A stretch of DNA of 64,000 nucleotides from CADEED01 sp020442965 (GCA_041395525.1 JAWLAH010000012.1:22332-86331); one strand, 5' to 3'. Counted from the stretch's first letter, positions 50,842-60,011 are shown. Program-made: numbers and translations. The notes: generated from the sequence alone by a model not told the origin.

Positions 50842-52116
50842 ATGGCGCTGCGGCTGCGTGTCGTCAGTGATCAACGCCGTTGGCTGGGAACGAAGAGCAC
50901 GATTGTGTTCGGCGTCGCCGGCGGCAGCATCGGTCGGTCGACCGAGAACGACTGGGTGCTTCCGGATCCTGAGCGCTATGTCTCGGGTCGTCACGCACGG
51001 GTGATCTTCAGCCAGGGCGGCTACTACCTCACCGACGTGAGCACGAACGGTACCTTCGTCAACGACCTGGAAGCGCCCGTCGGCCCACAGGCGCCGTACG
51101 AACTGAAGAACGGCGACGTGTTGCGCCTTGGCGAGTATCACATCGTCGTCGCACTCGATGGCGCTACCGACTTCGCGCCCGATGACAGCGGCATGCTGGA
51201 CACAGCGACTTCCGCTCGCCGGCGGCGTAGTTCCGACATCGATCTCGGCGCATCATTGCAACTGGAGGCGTTGCTTGAACCCAGCCGCACCAGCGTCTCG
51301 GCGAGTGACCTGAAGCCTGTCAACGCGTTTGGCCAGGCGATTGCCAGCCCCCGCCATGATGCCTCGCAACCTGCTGACGAAGCTGCCGCTGTCGCCCGCC
51401 GCATCTCGCGACTGGCGCGCGCCGCGGCCAAGCAACAGGCCGCCACCAGCAACCCGGGCGTCTACGACGTGCAGACCGGCTTGCAGACATTTTGTCGCGG
51501 CGCCGGCATCGATCCGACCCAACTACCACCCGACGCGCAGACGCGCATCCTGCATTTGGCGGGACAGTTGCTGCGCGAGTCGTTGTTGGGCCTCAAAGAC
51601 AACGCATCGGCGCAGCGCAGCGTGCGCAACAGTTTTCGCATAACAACCGACTCGAGCGAGACCGGCTCTCGCCCCTCACTCGAGCAAGGCACCGTGGAAG
51701 ATCTTTTGCTGACCTTGTTGCGAGCGCATGAAGCACGCAAGCGCGACGGCGTGCACTGGCTGCGCGAGACCTGTGCGACGGCACGTCAGCACGACAACGC
51801 AATGGTGGCCGCCATGCGCAGCGCCTTCGTCGAGTTTCTGTCGCGCCTCGATCCGGCCGACCTGACCGCGCGCTTCGAGCGGGCCGGCCGGCGCAAGTTG
51901 ATCGGCAGCGGTAGTCAGAACTGGGAATTGTATGGCGAGTTTTATCGCAAGCCTCTGCTGAGATGCCGAAGCATGGCATGCCACATGTATTCATTGAGTC
52001 GTTCGCCATGCACTACAACCAGCTTTGACGGCGGCCCAAAAACCCGCACCCGCCATGCGCACTGTTGGATCAGACGACGCGGAGCAAGCTTGATGAGTCC
52101 GAGCGATTCAAAGTGA
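50842..52116 (+). CDS. tagH: TagH-like FHA-domain protein (type VI secretion), apparently frameshifted near the 3' end
   Basis: The FHA domain covers about residues 1-100: IGRSTENDWVLPDPERYVSGRHA is the phosphothreonine-binding loop, followed by DVSTNGTFVN. After a linker, the TagH C-terminal domain starts LQTFCRGAGIDPTQLPPDA and runs to NWELYGEFYR. TagH/Fha1 is a scaffold in post-translational control of type VI secretion. At about 51945-51953 the frame changes: the zero-shifted continuation is basic and unlike the family, whereas the minus-one frame reads GMPHVFIESFAMHYNQL and stops at 52026-52028, as expected. One base seems to be missing. No other type VI gene lies in the window, so this may be an orphan or decaying gene. 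Confidence 0.75.
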   Translation: MALRLRVVSDQRRWLGTKSTIVFGVAGGSIGRSTENDWVLPDPERYVSGRHARVIFSQGGYYLTDVSTNGTFVNDLEAPVGPQAPYELKNGDVLRLGEYHIVVALDGATDFAPDDSGMLDTATSARRRRSSDIDLGASLQLEALLEPSRTSVSASDLKPVNAFGQAIASPRHDASQPADEAAAVARRISRLARAAAKQQAATSNPGVYDVQTGLQTFCRGAGIDPTQLPPDAQTRILHLAGQLLRESLLGLKDNASAQRSVRNSFRITTDSSETGSRPSLEQGTVEDLLLTLLRAHEARKRDGVHWLRETCATARQHDNAMVAAMRSAFVEFLSRLDPADLTARFERAGRRKLIGSGSQNWELYGEFYRKPLLRCRSMACHMYSLSRSPCTTTSFDGGPKTRTRHAHCWIRRRGASLMSPSDSK

Positions 52117-52184
52117 ACCTGTCAGCAGGGGCTTGCTGGCACACGACGAGCGACTGCCCGCGCAACACGTTCGAATCATCGTCC

Positions 52185-52221
52185 GGCTGAGCCAAGCGGA
52201 GTCTGCGGCGACGGCTCAGCC
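52185..52221. repeat. Nine-base inverted repeat downstream of the tagH-like gene
   Basis: GGCTGAGCC and GGCTCAGCC pair perfectly with a 19-base spacer. It lies in the 171-base gap between the convergent tagH-like gene and the TapB-like gene and could end transcription, but it has no T-tract. Confidence 0.4.
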
Positions 52222-52287
52222 TGACAACCTGGCCAACTGCCCCTGGCACTGCTCAGTTTGCCAGCGGTGCATCGGTTGAGGTCCGCG

Positions 52288-53010
52288 TCAGCGCCAGGGT
52301 TCGAACTCCACCAGATCGAACGATGCGGCCATGTAGCCGCCGACCGTTACCTTTACCAGTACGTAGCTGTCGGGCATGCACCACAGATCTTCTGTGGGGT
52401 GCTCTCGCTCCAGTGTCCCGGCCAGCAAAAACCGGTAGTGATCGCTCGCAAACGTGCCGGCGGGAACCGTGATCGTTTCGCGACCACAGTACTCGATATC
52501 CAATCCGATCTTTGCCAGCAACGGCCCGGAGCACCCGTCATGCTCGAGCGACGTCATCCACACGTCCGGCTGACGCTGGATCTTCTCGGATCGCTGGTGG
52601 TCGAAGCGCGGCAGATGCAGTACGTCACAGCTCAGCGGATGCGAACCCAGCGAGCGCGCCGGCTCCATGAGCGCGATACGTTGCGACAGTCGTCCGTGAA
52701 CCGCGCTGTAGGATTCACATTCGATCTCGGTATCGGTAAAGCGCATCCAGCCCGCTCCGAGAAACTTGCCATTGGAATGCAGACGATTGTAACAATCGAT
52801 CGGTCGATAGCGACTGTCAGTCGAATACGTCACTTCGCGCAGCACGCTGCGGGGCGCGACCACATCGGGCTCGATCTCGCATCGGGCCCGCAGTGTTCTC
52901 TGACCATCTTCGTGATGGGTCAGCGAAAACCATTCGCGGCCGAACTCGCGCCGCGAGCCCATTTGCTCCGTGGTGTAAACAATCTTGCCGCTAACAGTCT
53001 GGTGTGTCAT
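52288..53010 (-). CDS. Uncharacterised protein, DUF3108/TapB-like
   Basis: The protein has 240 residues, no signal peptide and no membrane helix. It is rich in beta strands with the pattern ETITVPAGTFASDHYRFLLAG and GYMAASFDLVEFEPW near the end, as in DUF3108/TapB-like proteins, where a domain ending A-G-T-x-x-x-x-H-Y binds or measures an unknown ligand. Four cysteines are scattered through the middle (for example LSCDVLHL and DIEYCGRE). The ATG at 53010 is the first plausible start. No operon partner is clear; the next gene upstream is 98 bases away. Confidence 0.65.
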   Translation of the reverse strand: MTHQTVSGKIVYTTEQMGSRREFGREWFSLTHHEDGQRTLRARCEIEPDVVAPRSVLREVTYSTDSRYRPIDCYNRLHSNGKFLGAGWMRFTDTEIECESYSAVHGRLSQRIALMEPARSLGSHPLSCDVLHLPRFDHQRSEKIQRQPDVWMTSLEHDGCSGPLLAKIGLDIEYCGRETITVPAGTFASDHYRFLLAGTLEREHPTEDLWCMPDSYVLVKVTVGGYMAASFDLVEFEPWR

Positions 53011-53107
53011 CTTCGCTCAGAATACGCGATTGGTTACGCATGCGATCGTCGGTCGCGAACGAGTGAAGATGTTAGCCGACATCTGGGCAACGACTGAACT
53101 GCGCCCC

Positions 53108-53770
53108 TCAGAAGGGCTTGCCGACGCTCAGCGCCACCATGGCGCCAATCAGCACCCACAGTCCGATCAGTACCGCCGTCGCCCGCCAGTATCCCTGGCG
53201 GATCGTGTTCTCCCGGGCATCGTTGGAGCCCTTCTCCGCCACTTCCTGCCACGCCCGGAAGAATGCCATGAGGGCAACGCGGATTCCGACGCCGGCCAGG
53301 AACACCCCACCGAACAGCGCCAGTTTCAGGGTTAGCCAACCGGGAACGAACATGAAACCACCGGCCGCAGCCCCGGAAACCCCGAGCAGTATCACGCCGG
53401 CCGCCACCCACAGCGCCAGGTCGATGGTGTCAAGCAGGGGACCCGAAGGCGAATGGCGCCGACGGTAAACCAACTCCAGGAGGACGATCCAAGCGACCGC
53501 CAACGCCGCTGCCACCCAAACGATCGGTTCGCCGATGGGTAGGTAGCCCTTCAGGGACGCCAGGGAGACGCCCAGGGCGAGCTGCAGCACCAGGGCGTAG
53601 CGCACGTGCTGGTCCACGTGCATGACGTGTTCCATGAGCCGGTTTCGCTCGGGGAAGGGCATCCCCCGGGACCAGGAGACGTACCGGTACGTGGCGTTGA
53701 TGACGAGGTCAGCCCCTAGCCAGTACCCCAGCACCACGACGTGGGCCACCAGCAGCACGTGCGCCAACAT
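53108..53770 (-). CDS. Integral membrane protein, unknown function
   Basis: The protein has 220 residues and about six predicted helices: LLVAHVVVLGYWLGADLVI, ALVLQLALGVSLASL, IVWVAAALAVAWIVLLELV, LALWVAAGVILLGVSG, LKLALFGGVFLAGVG and TAVLIGLWVLIGAMVAL. A His-rich region (MEHVMHVDQHVRYA) faces one side and could bind metal or haem, as in CopD or small cytochrome-b-like proteins. That assignment is uncertain. It lies downstream of the formate dehydrogenase operon on the same strand, but a low-confidence ORF separates them. Confidence 0.7.
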   Translation of the reverse strand: MLAHVLLVAHVVVLGYWLGADLVINATYRYVSWSRGMPFPERNRLMEHVMHVDQHVRYALVLQLALGVSLASLKGYLPIGEPIVWVAAALAVAWIVLLELVYRRRHSPSGPLLDTIDLALWVAAGVILLGVSGAAAGGFMFVPGWLTLKLALFGGVFLAGVGIRVALMAFFRAWQEVAEKGSNDARENTIRQGYWRATAVLIGLWVLIGAMVALSVGKPF

Positions 53771-53795
53771 GGCCTTTTCTCCCCGTTAGCAGGTT

Positions 53796-54119
53796 TCAGC
53801 AACAAGGCGCCCACTCTACCTCGGGAAGCTCGCTGGGGCTAACGATCCAGTTGCTTCGTACCCTGTCCCCGTCGATAGTCCACGAGCGCCTTACCGGCAG
53901 GAACAGCGCTTCGCGAGGAATGCCCTCGAGCGTCAGTGACGCCTCGGTAATCACTCGCTCGAGTTCCTCGAGGCGCGCGAACGCGACCGATAATTCTGAG
54001 TAGGTCACGAATTTGATGACTAGCCGATCCGTGAGGCTCGCGGTTACGCCAAGCGACGCACTCGGCCTTTGCGGCCGCGTCGCGTTGGCCGCGGACCACG
54101 TCCCCGCGCGGCGAGCCAT
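53796..54119 (-). CDS. Small hypothetical protein downstream of fdsD
   Basis: The reading frame has 107 codons. The N-terminal third is low in structure and may not be translated; the rest (VTYSELSVAFARLEELERVITEASLTL and REALFLPVRRSWTIDGDRVRSNW, read in parts) looks protein-like, with a helix then strands, and the chain ends in Cys-Cys. No ribosome-binding sequence is clear before the ATG. It is 31 bases downstream of fdsD on the same strand, so it could be the last gene of that operon. No family was recognised. Confidence 0.35.
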   Translation of the reverse strand: MARRAGTWSAANATRPQRPSASLGVTASLTDRLVIKFVTYSELSVAFARLEELERVITEASLTLEGIPREALFLPVRRSWTIDGDRVRSNWIVSPSELPEVEWAPCC

Positions 54120-54150
54120 CAGCGAAAGGAATCAGACACTCGCGACGCAG

Positions 54151-54354
54151 CTACAGACTTGCGACTGCCTGCAGCGCCGCGGGCGCGAGCCCGGCGCCAC
54201 CGGCCTCGACATGCGCGACGATCGCCTTTCGCATGCGTGGGTCCCAGTATTTGCGCAGGTGATCGGCAATGCTGCTCGCGGCCTGTGCTTCGCCTTCGTG
54301 GGCGAAGAAGCTCGCGATCTGATTGATCATGCTGACCAGTGCTTCAACTTGCAT
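54151..54354 (-). CDS. fdsD: Formate dehydrogenase subunit delta
   Basis: The protein has 67 residues and is a small helical subunit of NAD-dependent formate dehydrogenase. The pattern VEALVSMINQIASFFAHEGEAQAASSIADHLRKYWDPRMRKAI (read in parts) is characteristic of FdsD, especially HLRKYWDPRMR. It follows the fdhD-like gene after eight bases. In Fds systems this subunit is found in the purified enzyme and is needed for assembly. Confidence 0.92.
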   Translation of the reverse strand: MQVEALVSMINQIASFFAHEGEAQAASSIADHLRKYWDPRMRKAIVAHVEAGGAGLAPAALQAVASL

Positions 54355-54362
54355 ACGGCACC

Positions 54363-55199
54363 CTAGGCTGTCACGCGAGCGCCGTGCGTGAACACTTCAA
54401 AGCCGTCCGCACGCGCAACACCAACGAGCGTCATACCAGCGGCTTCAGCCGTCCGGATAGCAAGTGCCGTCGGCGCCGACACCGCCGCAACGATTGGTGC
54501 CCCCATGACAGCTGCCTTCTGCACCAGCTCGATCGACACACGACTCGTCAGCAGCACCACGCCCGACCGAGCACTGATCGCCATCCGGGCCAATGCACCC
54601 GCCAGCTTGTCCAACGCATTGTGACGGCCCACGTCCTCCCGAACGGCGACAATTCCCTCTCCCGCCGTCCAGAACGCCGCAGCGTGTACCGCAGAAGTCT
54701 GCTGATTCATCGTCTGCAACTTTCGGAGAGCAGACATCGCACTCACGAGCTGCTGAAATCCAATGGTGAGATCCGCGCTGACCGGCGGCACAACGCGCAT
54801 GGCCTGCTCCAGACTCTCAACCCCGCACAATCCGCAACCACTCGGACCCGCCATGCGTCGGCGCCGCTCACGCAACGACTGCTCGAACGCCACGTCGACA
54901 GTCATGCGCAACTCGATTCCCAGTTCCACCGCCACGACCTCAAGAGCCAGAATGTCGGTCGCGCGATCACAAATTCGCTCCGCCAGGCTGAATCCCACGG
55001 CGAAATCCTCGAGCTCCGCAGGCGTGGCCATCATCACGGCATAGGTCGTGTGGTTATAGCTGAAGGCGATCGCGGTCTCCTCAGGGATCGGTCGATTGGC
55101 TTGACTGCTCGAACCCGCCCGCCACACGGACCGGCTGAGTTCGACCACAGGCAGCGGCACAGACAACGGATCCGACACTGGTCTACTCAATGCATTCAC
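54363..55199 (-). CDS. fdhD: Formate dehydrogenase accessory sulfurtransferase FdhD (FdsC)
   Basis: The protein has 278 residues. FdhD/FdsC delivers sulfur to the molybdenum cofactor and inserts it into the catalytic subunit. Motifs visible are EETAIAFSYNHTTYAVMMATPAELEDFAVGFSLAE (read in parts), GCGLCGVESLEQA with the active cysteine pair, REDVGRHNALDKLAG, and SRVSIELVQKAAVMGAPIVAAVSAPT. The start is GTG at 55199, directly after the fdsA stop with no gap; no in-frame ATG lies near. It is flanked by fdsA and fdsD, the standard Fds order. Confidence 0.94.
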   Translation of the reverse strand: MNALSRPVSDPLSVPLPVVELSRSVWRAGSSSQANRPIPEETAIAFSYNHTTYAVMMATPAELEDFAVGFSLAERICDRATDILALEVVAVELGIELRMTVDVAFEQSLRERRRRMAGPSGCGLCGVESLEQAMRVVPPVSADLTIGFQQLVSAMSALRKLQTMNQQTSAVHAAAFWTAGEGIVAVREDVGRHNALDKLAGALARMAISARSGVVLLTSRVSIELVQKAAVMGAPIVAAVSAPTALAIRTAEAAGMTLVGVARADGFEVFTHGARVTA

Positions 55200-58031
55200 T
55201 CAGGACGTGGCCAGTTGCTTCTGCTGCGCCACCAACTTCCGGTGCCGAAGTTGCCACTCCGATGGCTTGCTCACTTTGGTGGCCTGCACCGCCGTCACTT
55301 TGTACTCCGGACAGTTGGTAGCCCAGTCCGAGCTATCGGTGGTCACGACATTGGCGCCGGAATCTGGAAAATGAAACGTTGTATAGACGACGCCCGGTGG
55401 TACGCGACCAGTCACATCGGCACGCAACACAGTTTCTCCCGCACGGCTGCCGATACCCACCCAGTCGCCCGGCGCGATGCCCCGATTCTCCGCATCATGC
55501 GGATTGATCTCGAGCAGATCTTCCGCATACCAGGACAGGTTCTCGGTGCGGCGCGTCTGCGCACCGACATTGTATTGACTTAGAATTCTGCCTGTCGTTA
55601 GTAGCAGCGGATAGCGTGCGGTCACACGCTCGCTGCTGCCGACATACTCGGTGACATAGAACCTGCCCTTACCGCGGATGAACGAGTCGACGTGGAGTGT
55701 GGGCGTACCGTCGGGTGCCGCCGCGTTGCAGGGCCATTGGATACTACCCAACCGATCCAGCTTTTCGTAGGTCACGCCGGCGAACGTCGGTGTCAGCCTG
55801 GCAATCTCCGCCATGATCTGCGACGGATGCTCGTAGTGCATGGTATATCCCAGCGCATTGGCGAGCGCCATGGTGATCTGCCAGTCGGCAAGACCCGCCA
55901 AAGGCTCCATCACCTTTCGCACCCGCGAAATGCGGCGCTCGGCGTTCGTGAACGTGCCGTCCTTCTCGAGAAACGACGAACCCGGCAGAAACACATGTGC
56001 GTAGAGCGCCGTCTCGTTCAGGAACAAGTCCTGCACCACTACGCACTCCATGGCCGAGAGCGCTGCGGCGATGTGTTGCGTGTTCGGATCAGACTGCGCC
56101 ATGTCCTCGCCCTGGATGTACATCCCGCGAAAACTGCCATCGAGCGCCGCCTCGAACATGTTGGGAATGCGCAAGCCCGGCTCATCCAGCAGTGTCACGC
56201 CCCAATCCGCATCGAACAGCGCGCGGGTGGCAGAGTCGGAAATGTGCCGGTAACCAGGAAGCTCATGGGGGAACGAGCCGACATCACAGGAACCTTGCAC
56301 ATTGTTCTGGCCACGCAACGGATTGACGCCGACCCCTTCGCGACCGAGGTTACCGGTCGCCATCGCCAGGTTCGCGATCGCCATGACCGCCGTCGTGCCC
56401 TGGCTGTGCTCCGTCACACCCAGCCCGTAGTAGATGGCCCCGTTGTTAGCCCGCGCGTAGAGCCTCGCAGCATCTCGTATGTCTGCGGCGGCCACGCCCG
56501 TCACGTCGGCCGTCGACTCCGGCGAGCACTCCGGGCGAGACACGAACCGTAGCCACTGTTGGTAGGACGCTGCTTCGCATCGCGCCGCGACAAAATTGGC
56601 TTTAGTCAAGGTCTCGGTGACAATGACATGTGCCAAGGCGTTCAGTAGCGCCACATTCGTACCCGGCCGCAACTGCAAGTGGTAGGCCGCCCGACTGTGT
56701 GGCGTTTGCACCAGATCGATGGCGCGCGGATCGATCACAATGAGCCGTGCACCGTCGCGCAGCCGGCGCTTCAGCTGCGAGGCAAAGACGGGATGCGCGT
56801 CGGTGGGATTGGCACCAATAACCATGACTACATCAGCGTGCTGAACCGATGTAAACGCCTGCGTCCCAGCCGACTCACCCAGCGTATGCTTGAGCCCGTA
56901 GCCGGTCGGGGAATGACAGACACGAGCGCAGGTATCCACATTGTTGTTACCAAAAGCTGCGCGCACCAGCTTTTGCACCAGATAGGCTTCCTCATTAGTG
57001 CAACGCGACGAGGTAATACCGCCAACGGAATCGCGACCGTGCTCGCGTTGAATACGTTTGAACTCGCTGGCTGCGTAGCCGATCGCTTCGTCCCAGCTAA
57101 CAGGCCGCCACGGGTCGGCAATGGAGCGCCGTATCATCGGCGAGCGAATGCGATCCGCGTGCACCGCATAGCCATGTGCAAAGCGGCCTTTGATGCAGGC
57201 ATGGCCGCGATTGGCTCCCCCGCCGCGATCCGGTACCATGCGCACGACTGCGTCCTTGTGCACTTCCGCTACCAACGAACAACCGACACCGCAATAGGCA
57301 CAGGTGGTCGTCACGGACCGGTCGATTGGCGACGCTGCATCCAAGGATTTTTCCGTCAGCGCGGTGGTCGGACAAGCTTCCACACAAGCACCGCAGGAAA
57401 CGCATTCGGACTCCAGAAACGACTCGCCATTACTGGCCGCCACATGCGACTCGAACCCGCGTCCCGCAATCGTCAGCGCAAGTGTGCCTTGCACTTCGTC
57501 GCAGGCACGTACGCAGCGTGAGCAAACGATGCACGCGTTCGGATCGAAACTGAAATACGGATTGCTCGCATCGATCGGCAGATCCGTATGCCGCGCGACG
57601 GTTGCGCCGAACGGTGACGCCGACACACCCAGCGAGCGGGCTACCTCCCGGATTTCGGTGCGCGGCCTGGCGTCGACTCCGAGCAACGACTCTGGGTGAT
57701 CCGAGACATACAGCTCGATCACTCCGCGCCGCAGTTGCTGTAGGCGAGCGGACTCCGTGCGCACCGACATACCGGCAGCAACTTCAGTGGTGCACGACGC
57801 CGGAAAGCCGCGACGCCCGTCGATTTCGACCAGGCACACCCTACACGACCCGAATGCCTTGAGGTTGTCGGTGGCACATAGTTTGGGAATGCGCGTGCCG
57901 ATTTCGGCCGCAGCACGCATGATCGATGTGCCCGCGCTAACAGTCGTGGTGACACCGTCGATTTCCAAGGTCACGAATTCCGGACTCGCGCTGGCGGGCG
58001 TGCCGAGGTCGATATGATCAAGTGCGTGCAT
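55200..58031 (-). CDS. fdsA: Formate dehydrogenase subunit alpha (molybdenum-containing)
   Basis: The protein has 943 residues and oxidises formate at a bis-MGD molybdenum site, passing electrons to FdsB. The N-terminal [2Fe-2S] domain uses Cys52, 63, 66 and 80. Two [4Fe-4S] ferredoxin motifs follow at CIVCSRCVRAC and CVSCGACVEACP, then the [4Fe-4S] of the catalytic domain (CAYCGVGCS). The molybdenum ligand is the second Cys of CARVCHSPTGYG. The His-Cys3 cluster normally present after the [2Fe-2S] domain is missing: His112 in DHPESLLG is kept, but Leu116, Val119 and Thr125 stand at the three Cys positions. The ATG at 58031 overlaps fdsB by 14 bases; the frame above it would need TTG. Confidence 0.95.
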   Translation of the reverse strand: MHALDHIDLGTPASASPEFVTLEIDGVTTTVSAGTSIMRAAAEIGTRIPKLCATDNLKAFGSCRVCLVEIDGRRGFPASCTTEVAAGMSVRTESARLQQLRRGVIELYVSDHPESLLGVDARPRTEIREVARSLGVSASPFGATVARHTDLPIDASNPYFSFDPNACIVCSRCVRACDEVQGTLALTIAGRGFESHVAASNGESFLESECVSCGACVEACPTTALTEKSLDAASPIDRSVTTTCAYCGVGCSLVAEVHKDAVVRMVPDRGGGANRGHACIKGRFAHGYAVHADRIRSPMIRRSIADPWRPVSWDEAIGYAASEFKRIQREHGRDSVGGITSSRCTNEEAYLVQKLVRAAFGNNNVDTCARVCHSPTGYGLKHTLGESAGTQAFTSVQHADVVMVIGANPTDAHPVFASQLKRRLRDGARLIVIDPRAIDLVQTPHSRAAYHLQLRPGTNVALLNALAHVIVTETLTKANFVAARCEAASYQQWLRFVSRPECSPESTADVTGVAAADIRDAARLYARANNGAIYYGLGVTEHSQGTTAVMAIANLAMATGNLGREGVGVNPLRGQNNVQGSCDVGSFPHELPGYRHISDSATRALFDADWGVTLLDEPGLRIPNMFEAALDGSFRGMYIQGEDMAQSDPNTQHIAAALSAMECVVVQDLFLNETALYAHVFLPGSSFLEKDGTFTNAERRISRVRKVMEPLAGLADWQITMALANALGYTMHYEHPSQIMAEIARLTPTFAGVTYEKLDRLGSIQWPCNAAAPDGTPTLHVDSFIRGKGRFYVTEYVGSSERVTARYPLLLTTGRILSQYNVGAQTRRTENLSWYAEDLLEINPHDAENRGIAPGDWVGIGSRAGETVLRADVTGRVPPGVVYTTFHFPDSGANVVTTDSSDWATNCPEYKVTAVQATKVSKPSEWQLRHRKLVAQQKQLATS

Positions 58032-59556
58032 GAAAATCTTCCGCAAAGTACTTGAGCGCGCTGCGTACCGGGAGTGGCGTGAGGCCGCCCAGTCCGCACA
58101 ACGATGCTTCGGTCATCGTGTCGCATAGGCGATCGAGCAGCTGCAGATTCGCTCCTCGGTTGTTGCCCGCGACAATCTGCGTGATCAACTCTACACCTCG
58201 GGTCGATCCGATGCGGCACGGCGTGCACTTGCCACAGGATTCAATCGCACAGAACTCCATCGCATAGCGTGCCATCTGCGCCATGTCGACGGTATCGTCG
58301 AAGGCGACAATACCGCCGTGACCGAGCAGCGCGCCCGCCTCGCCGAGCACTTCGTAGTCGATCACGATGTCGAACTTGCTGGCGGGCAGATACGCCCCGA
58401 GCGGCCCACCGACCTGCACGGCACGCAGCGGCCGACCGCTGGCCGAGCCGCTGCCGTAGTCATACAAGAGCTCGCGTAGTGTCACACCGAATGGCAGTTC
58501 CACCAGCCCGCAACGCTTGAGATTGCCGGCCAGCTGAATAGTTAGTGTTCCGCGCGACGTGCCGACGCCAAGCGCTCGATAGCTGTCAGCACCCTTGCGC
58601 AGAATGGTCGGCACTGTGGCGAGCGTGATCACGTTATTGACAACCGTTGGCTTGCCGAACAGACCCTTCACCGCCGGCAACGGCGGTCGCACACGCACCT
58701 CGCCACGGCGACCCTCGAGGCTCTCGAGCATCGAGGTCTCTTCACCACAAATGTAGGCGCCGGCGCCCAGGCGAATCTCGATATCAAACGCTCTACCGCT
58801 GCCTAATACACTGCTACCCAGGTAGTTGCCGGCACGCGCGTTCGCGATTGCGTCCAACAGCACTCGATGTGCGTGTGGATATTCGGCGCGCAGATAAATG
58901 TAGCCCCGGGTCGCACCGACCGCGAGGCCGGCAATGGTCATCCCTTCCAACAATGAGAACGGATCGCCTTCCATCAACATGCGATCGGCGTAGGTGCCGG
59001 AATCGCCTTCGTCTGCGTTGCAGGCGACATACTTCTGGGTAGCTGGCGTATCGAGCGCCGTTTGCCATTTGATACCGGTCGGAAACGCGGCGCCGCCGCG
59101 GCCGCGCAGGCCCGAATCCTTGATGCACTGAACGATGCCGGCGGGTGTCAGGGCGAGCGCCCGTTTCAATCCGTCATAGCCACCACGCCTGACATAGTCG
59201 TCGACCGCAACGGGATCCACGATGCCGACGCGCTCAAACGTCTCACGCCGCTGGCGCTGCAAATAAGGGATCTGCTCGGTCACGCCGAACGACAGGGCGT
59301 GTGCGCCGCCGGCCAAGAAACCTGACTTGAACAGGCTGGGCACATCGGCAGCACTGACTGGACCATACGCAACGCGCCCCGCTGCACACTCGACTTCCAC
59401 CAGCGGCTCGAGCCAATACAAGCCACGTGATCCGTTGCGTTTGATCTGCACGTCGATGCTGTGACCCAGCGCCGCAGCCCGGATCGCCTGCGCGACCTCC
59501 TCGGCACCCAAGGCGAGCGCCGCAGCATCGCGGGGCACGTAAACGACCGCCGTCAT
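58018..59556 (-). CDS. fdsB: Formate dehydrogenase subunit beta (NADH-binding, FMN)
   Basis: The protein has 512 residues and passes electrons to NAD+. Its N-terminal thioredoxin-like domain (to about residue 125, RNGSRGLYWLEPLVEVE) is the fused domain typical of FdsB. NuoF-like motifs follow: GLRGRGGAAFPTGIKW (NAD/FMN), CNADEGDSGTYADRMLMEGDPF, GAYICGEETSMLESLEGRRGEVRVRPP (in two parts) and the [4Fe-4S] cysteines in ESCGKCTPCRIGSTRG with a late LCDTMTEASLCGLGG. Its ATG overlaps the fdsG stop by four bases. The protein is complete and conventional. Confidence 0.96.
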   Translation of the reverse strand: MTAVVYVPRDAAALALGAEEVAQAIRAAALGHSIDVQIKRNGSRGLYWLEPLVEVECAAGRVAYGPVSAADVPSLFKSGFLAGGAHALSFGVTEQIPYLQRQRRETFERVGIVDPVAVDDYVRRGGYDGLKRALALTPAGIVQCIKDSGLRGRGGAAFPTGIKWQTALDTPATQKYVACNADEGDSGTYADRMLMEGDPFSLLEGMTIAGLAVGATRGYIYLRAEYPHAHRVLLDAIANARAGNYLGSSVLGSGRAFDIEIRLGAGAYICGEETSMLESLEGRRGEVRVRPPLPAVKGLFGKPTVVNNVITLATVPTILRKGADSYRALGVGTSRGTLTIQLAGNLKRCGLVELPFGVTLRELLYDYGSGSASGRPLRAVQVGGPLGAYLPASKFDIVIDYEVLGEAGALLGHGGIVAFDDTVDMAQMARYAMEFCAIESCGKCTPCRIGSTRGVELITQIVAGNNRGANLQLLDRLCDTMTEASLCGLGGLTPLPVRSALKYFAEDFHART

Positions 59557-60011
59557 GGGTCGGTCCGCTTCGCAGCGATCACTTCATCGAGCCGCTCCGG
59601 CGTGACACGCCCGATCAGCATCTCATCGATCATGATCGCCGGTGAACACGCGCAGAGCCCGAGGCAGAAAACCGGCTCCAGACTGAATAGACCATCGGCT
59701 GTGGTCTGATGGAAATCGATACCGAGACTTTCGCGCGCCCGCTGCTCGATCTGCGTACCTTTCATCGATTGGCAGGATTCCGCGCGACAGATACGCAACA
59801 CGTGCCGCCCGGGCGGGCTGGTGCGGAAATGCTGGTAGAAGCTAACTACCCCGTGCACTTCGGCACGTGAGAGATTCAGCACCGCGGCAACGATCGGCAC
59901 CGCCGCCGGCGGCAGGTAGCCCCACTCATCCTGAATCGCGTGCAAGACGAGCAGCAGCGGACCGGGCTGGTCCTTGTATCGACTGGCGATTGCCTGAATC
60001 TGGCCATCCAT
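59553..60011 (-). CDS. fdsG: Formate dehydrogenase subunit gamma ([2Fe-2S])
   Basis: The protein has 152 residues of NuoE type. The helical N-terminus (DQPGPLLLVLHAIQDEWGYLPPAAV) is followed by the thioredoxin-like [2Fe-2S] domain, with cluster cysteines in CRAESCQSMKG and CLGLCACSPA. The ATG at 60011 gives the standard N-terminus; the open frame reaching 60245 does not look coding. It is the first gene of the fdsGBA-fdhD-fdsD operon, each junction of which overlaps or abuts. No FdsR-type regulator gene is next to it. Confidence 0.93.
   Translation of the reverse strand: MDGQIQAIASRYKDQPGPLLLVLHAIQDEWGYLPPAAVPIVAAVLNLSRAEVHGVVSFYQHFRTSPPGRHVLRICRAESCQSMKGTQIEQRARESLGIDFHQTTADGLFSLEPVFCLGLCACSPAIMIDEMLIGRVTPERLDEVIAAKRTDP

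Noticed and set aside
51940..51955. Programmed minus-one frameshift in the tagH-like gene.
   Set aside because: No X-XXY-YYZ slippery heptamer or following stem is visible; a simple base loss or sequencing error is more likely.
55692..56552. Open frame of 286 codons on the plus strand inside fdsA.
   Set aside because: Antisense shadow of a fully conserved gene in GC-rich DNA.
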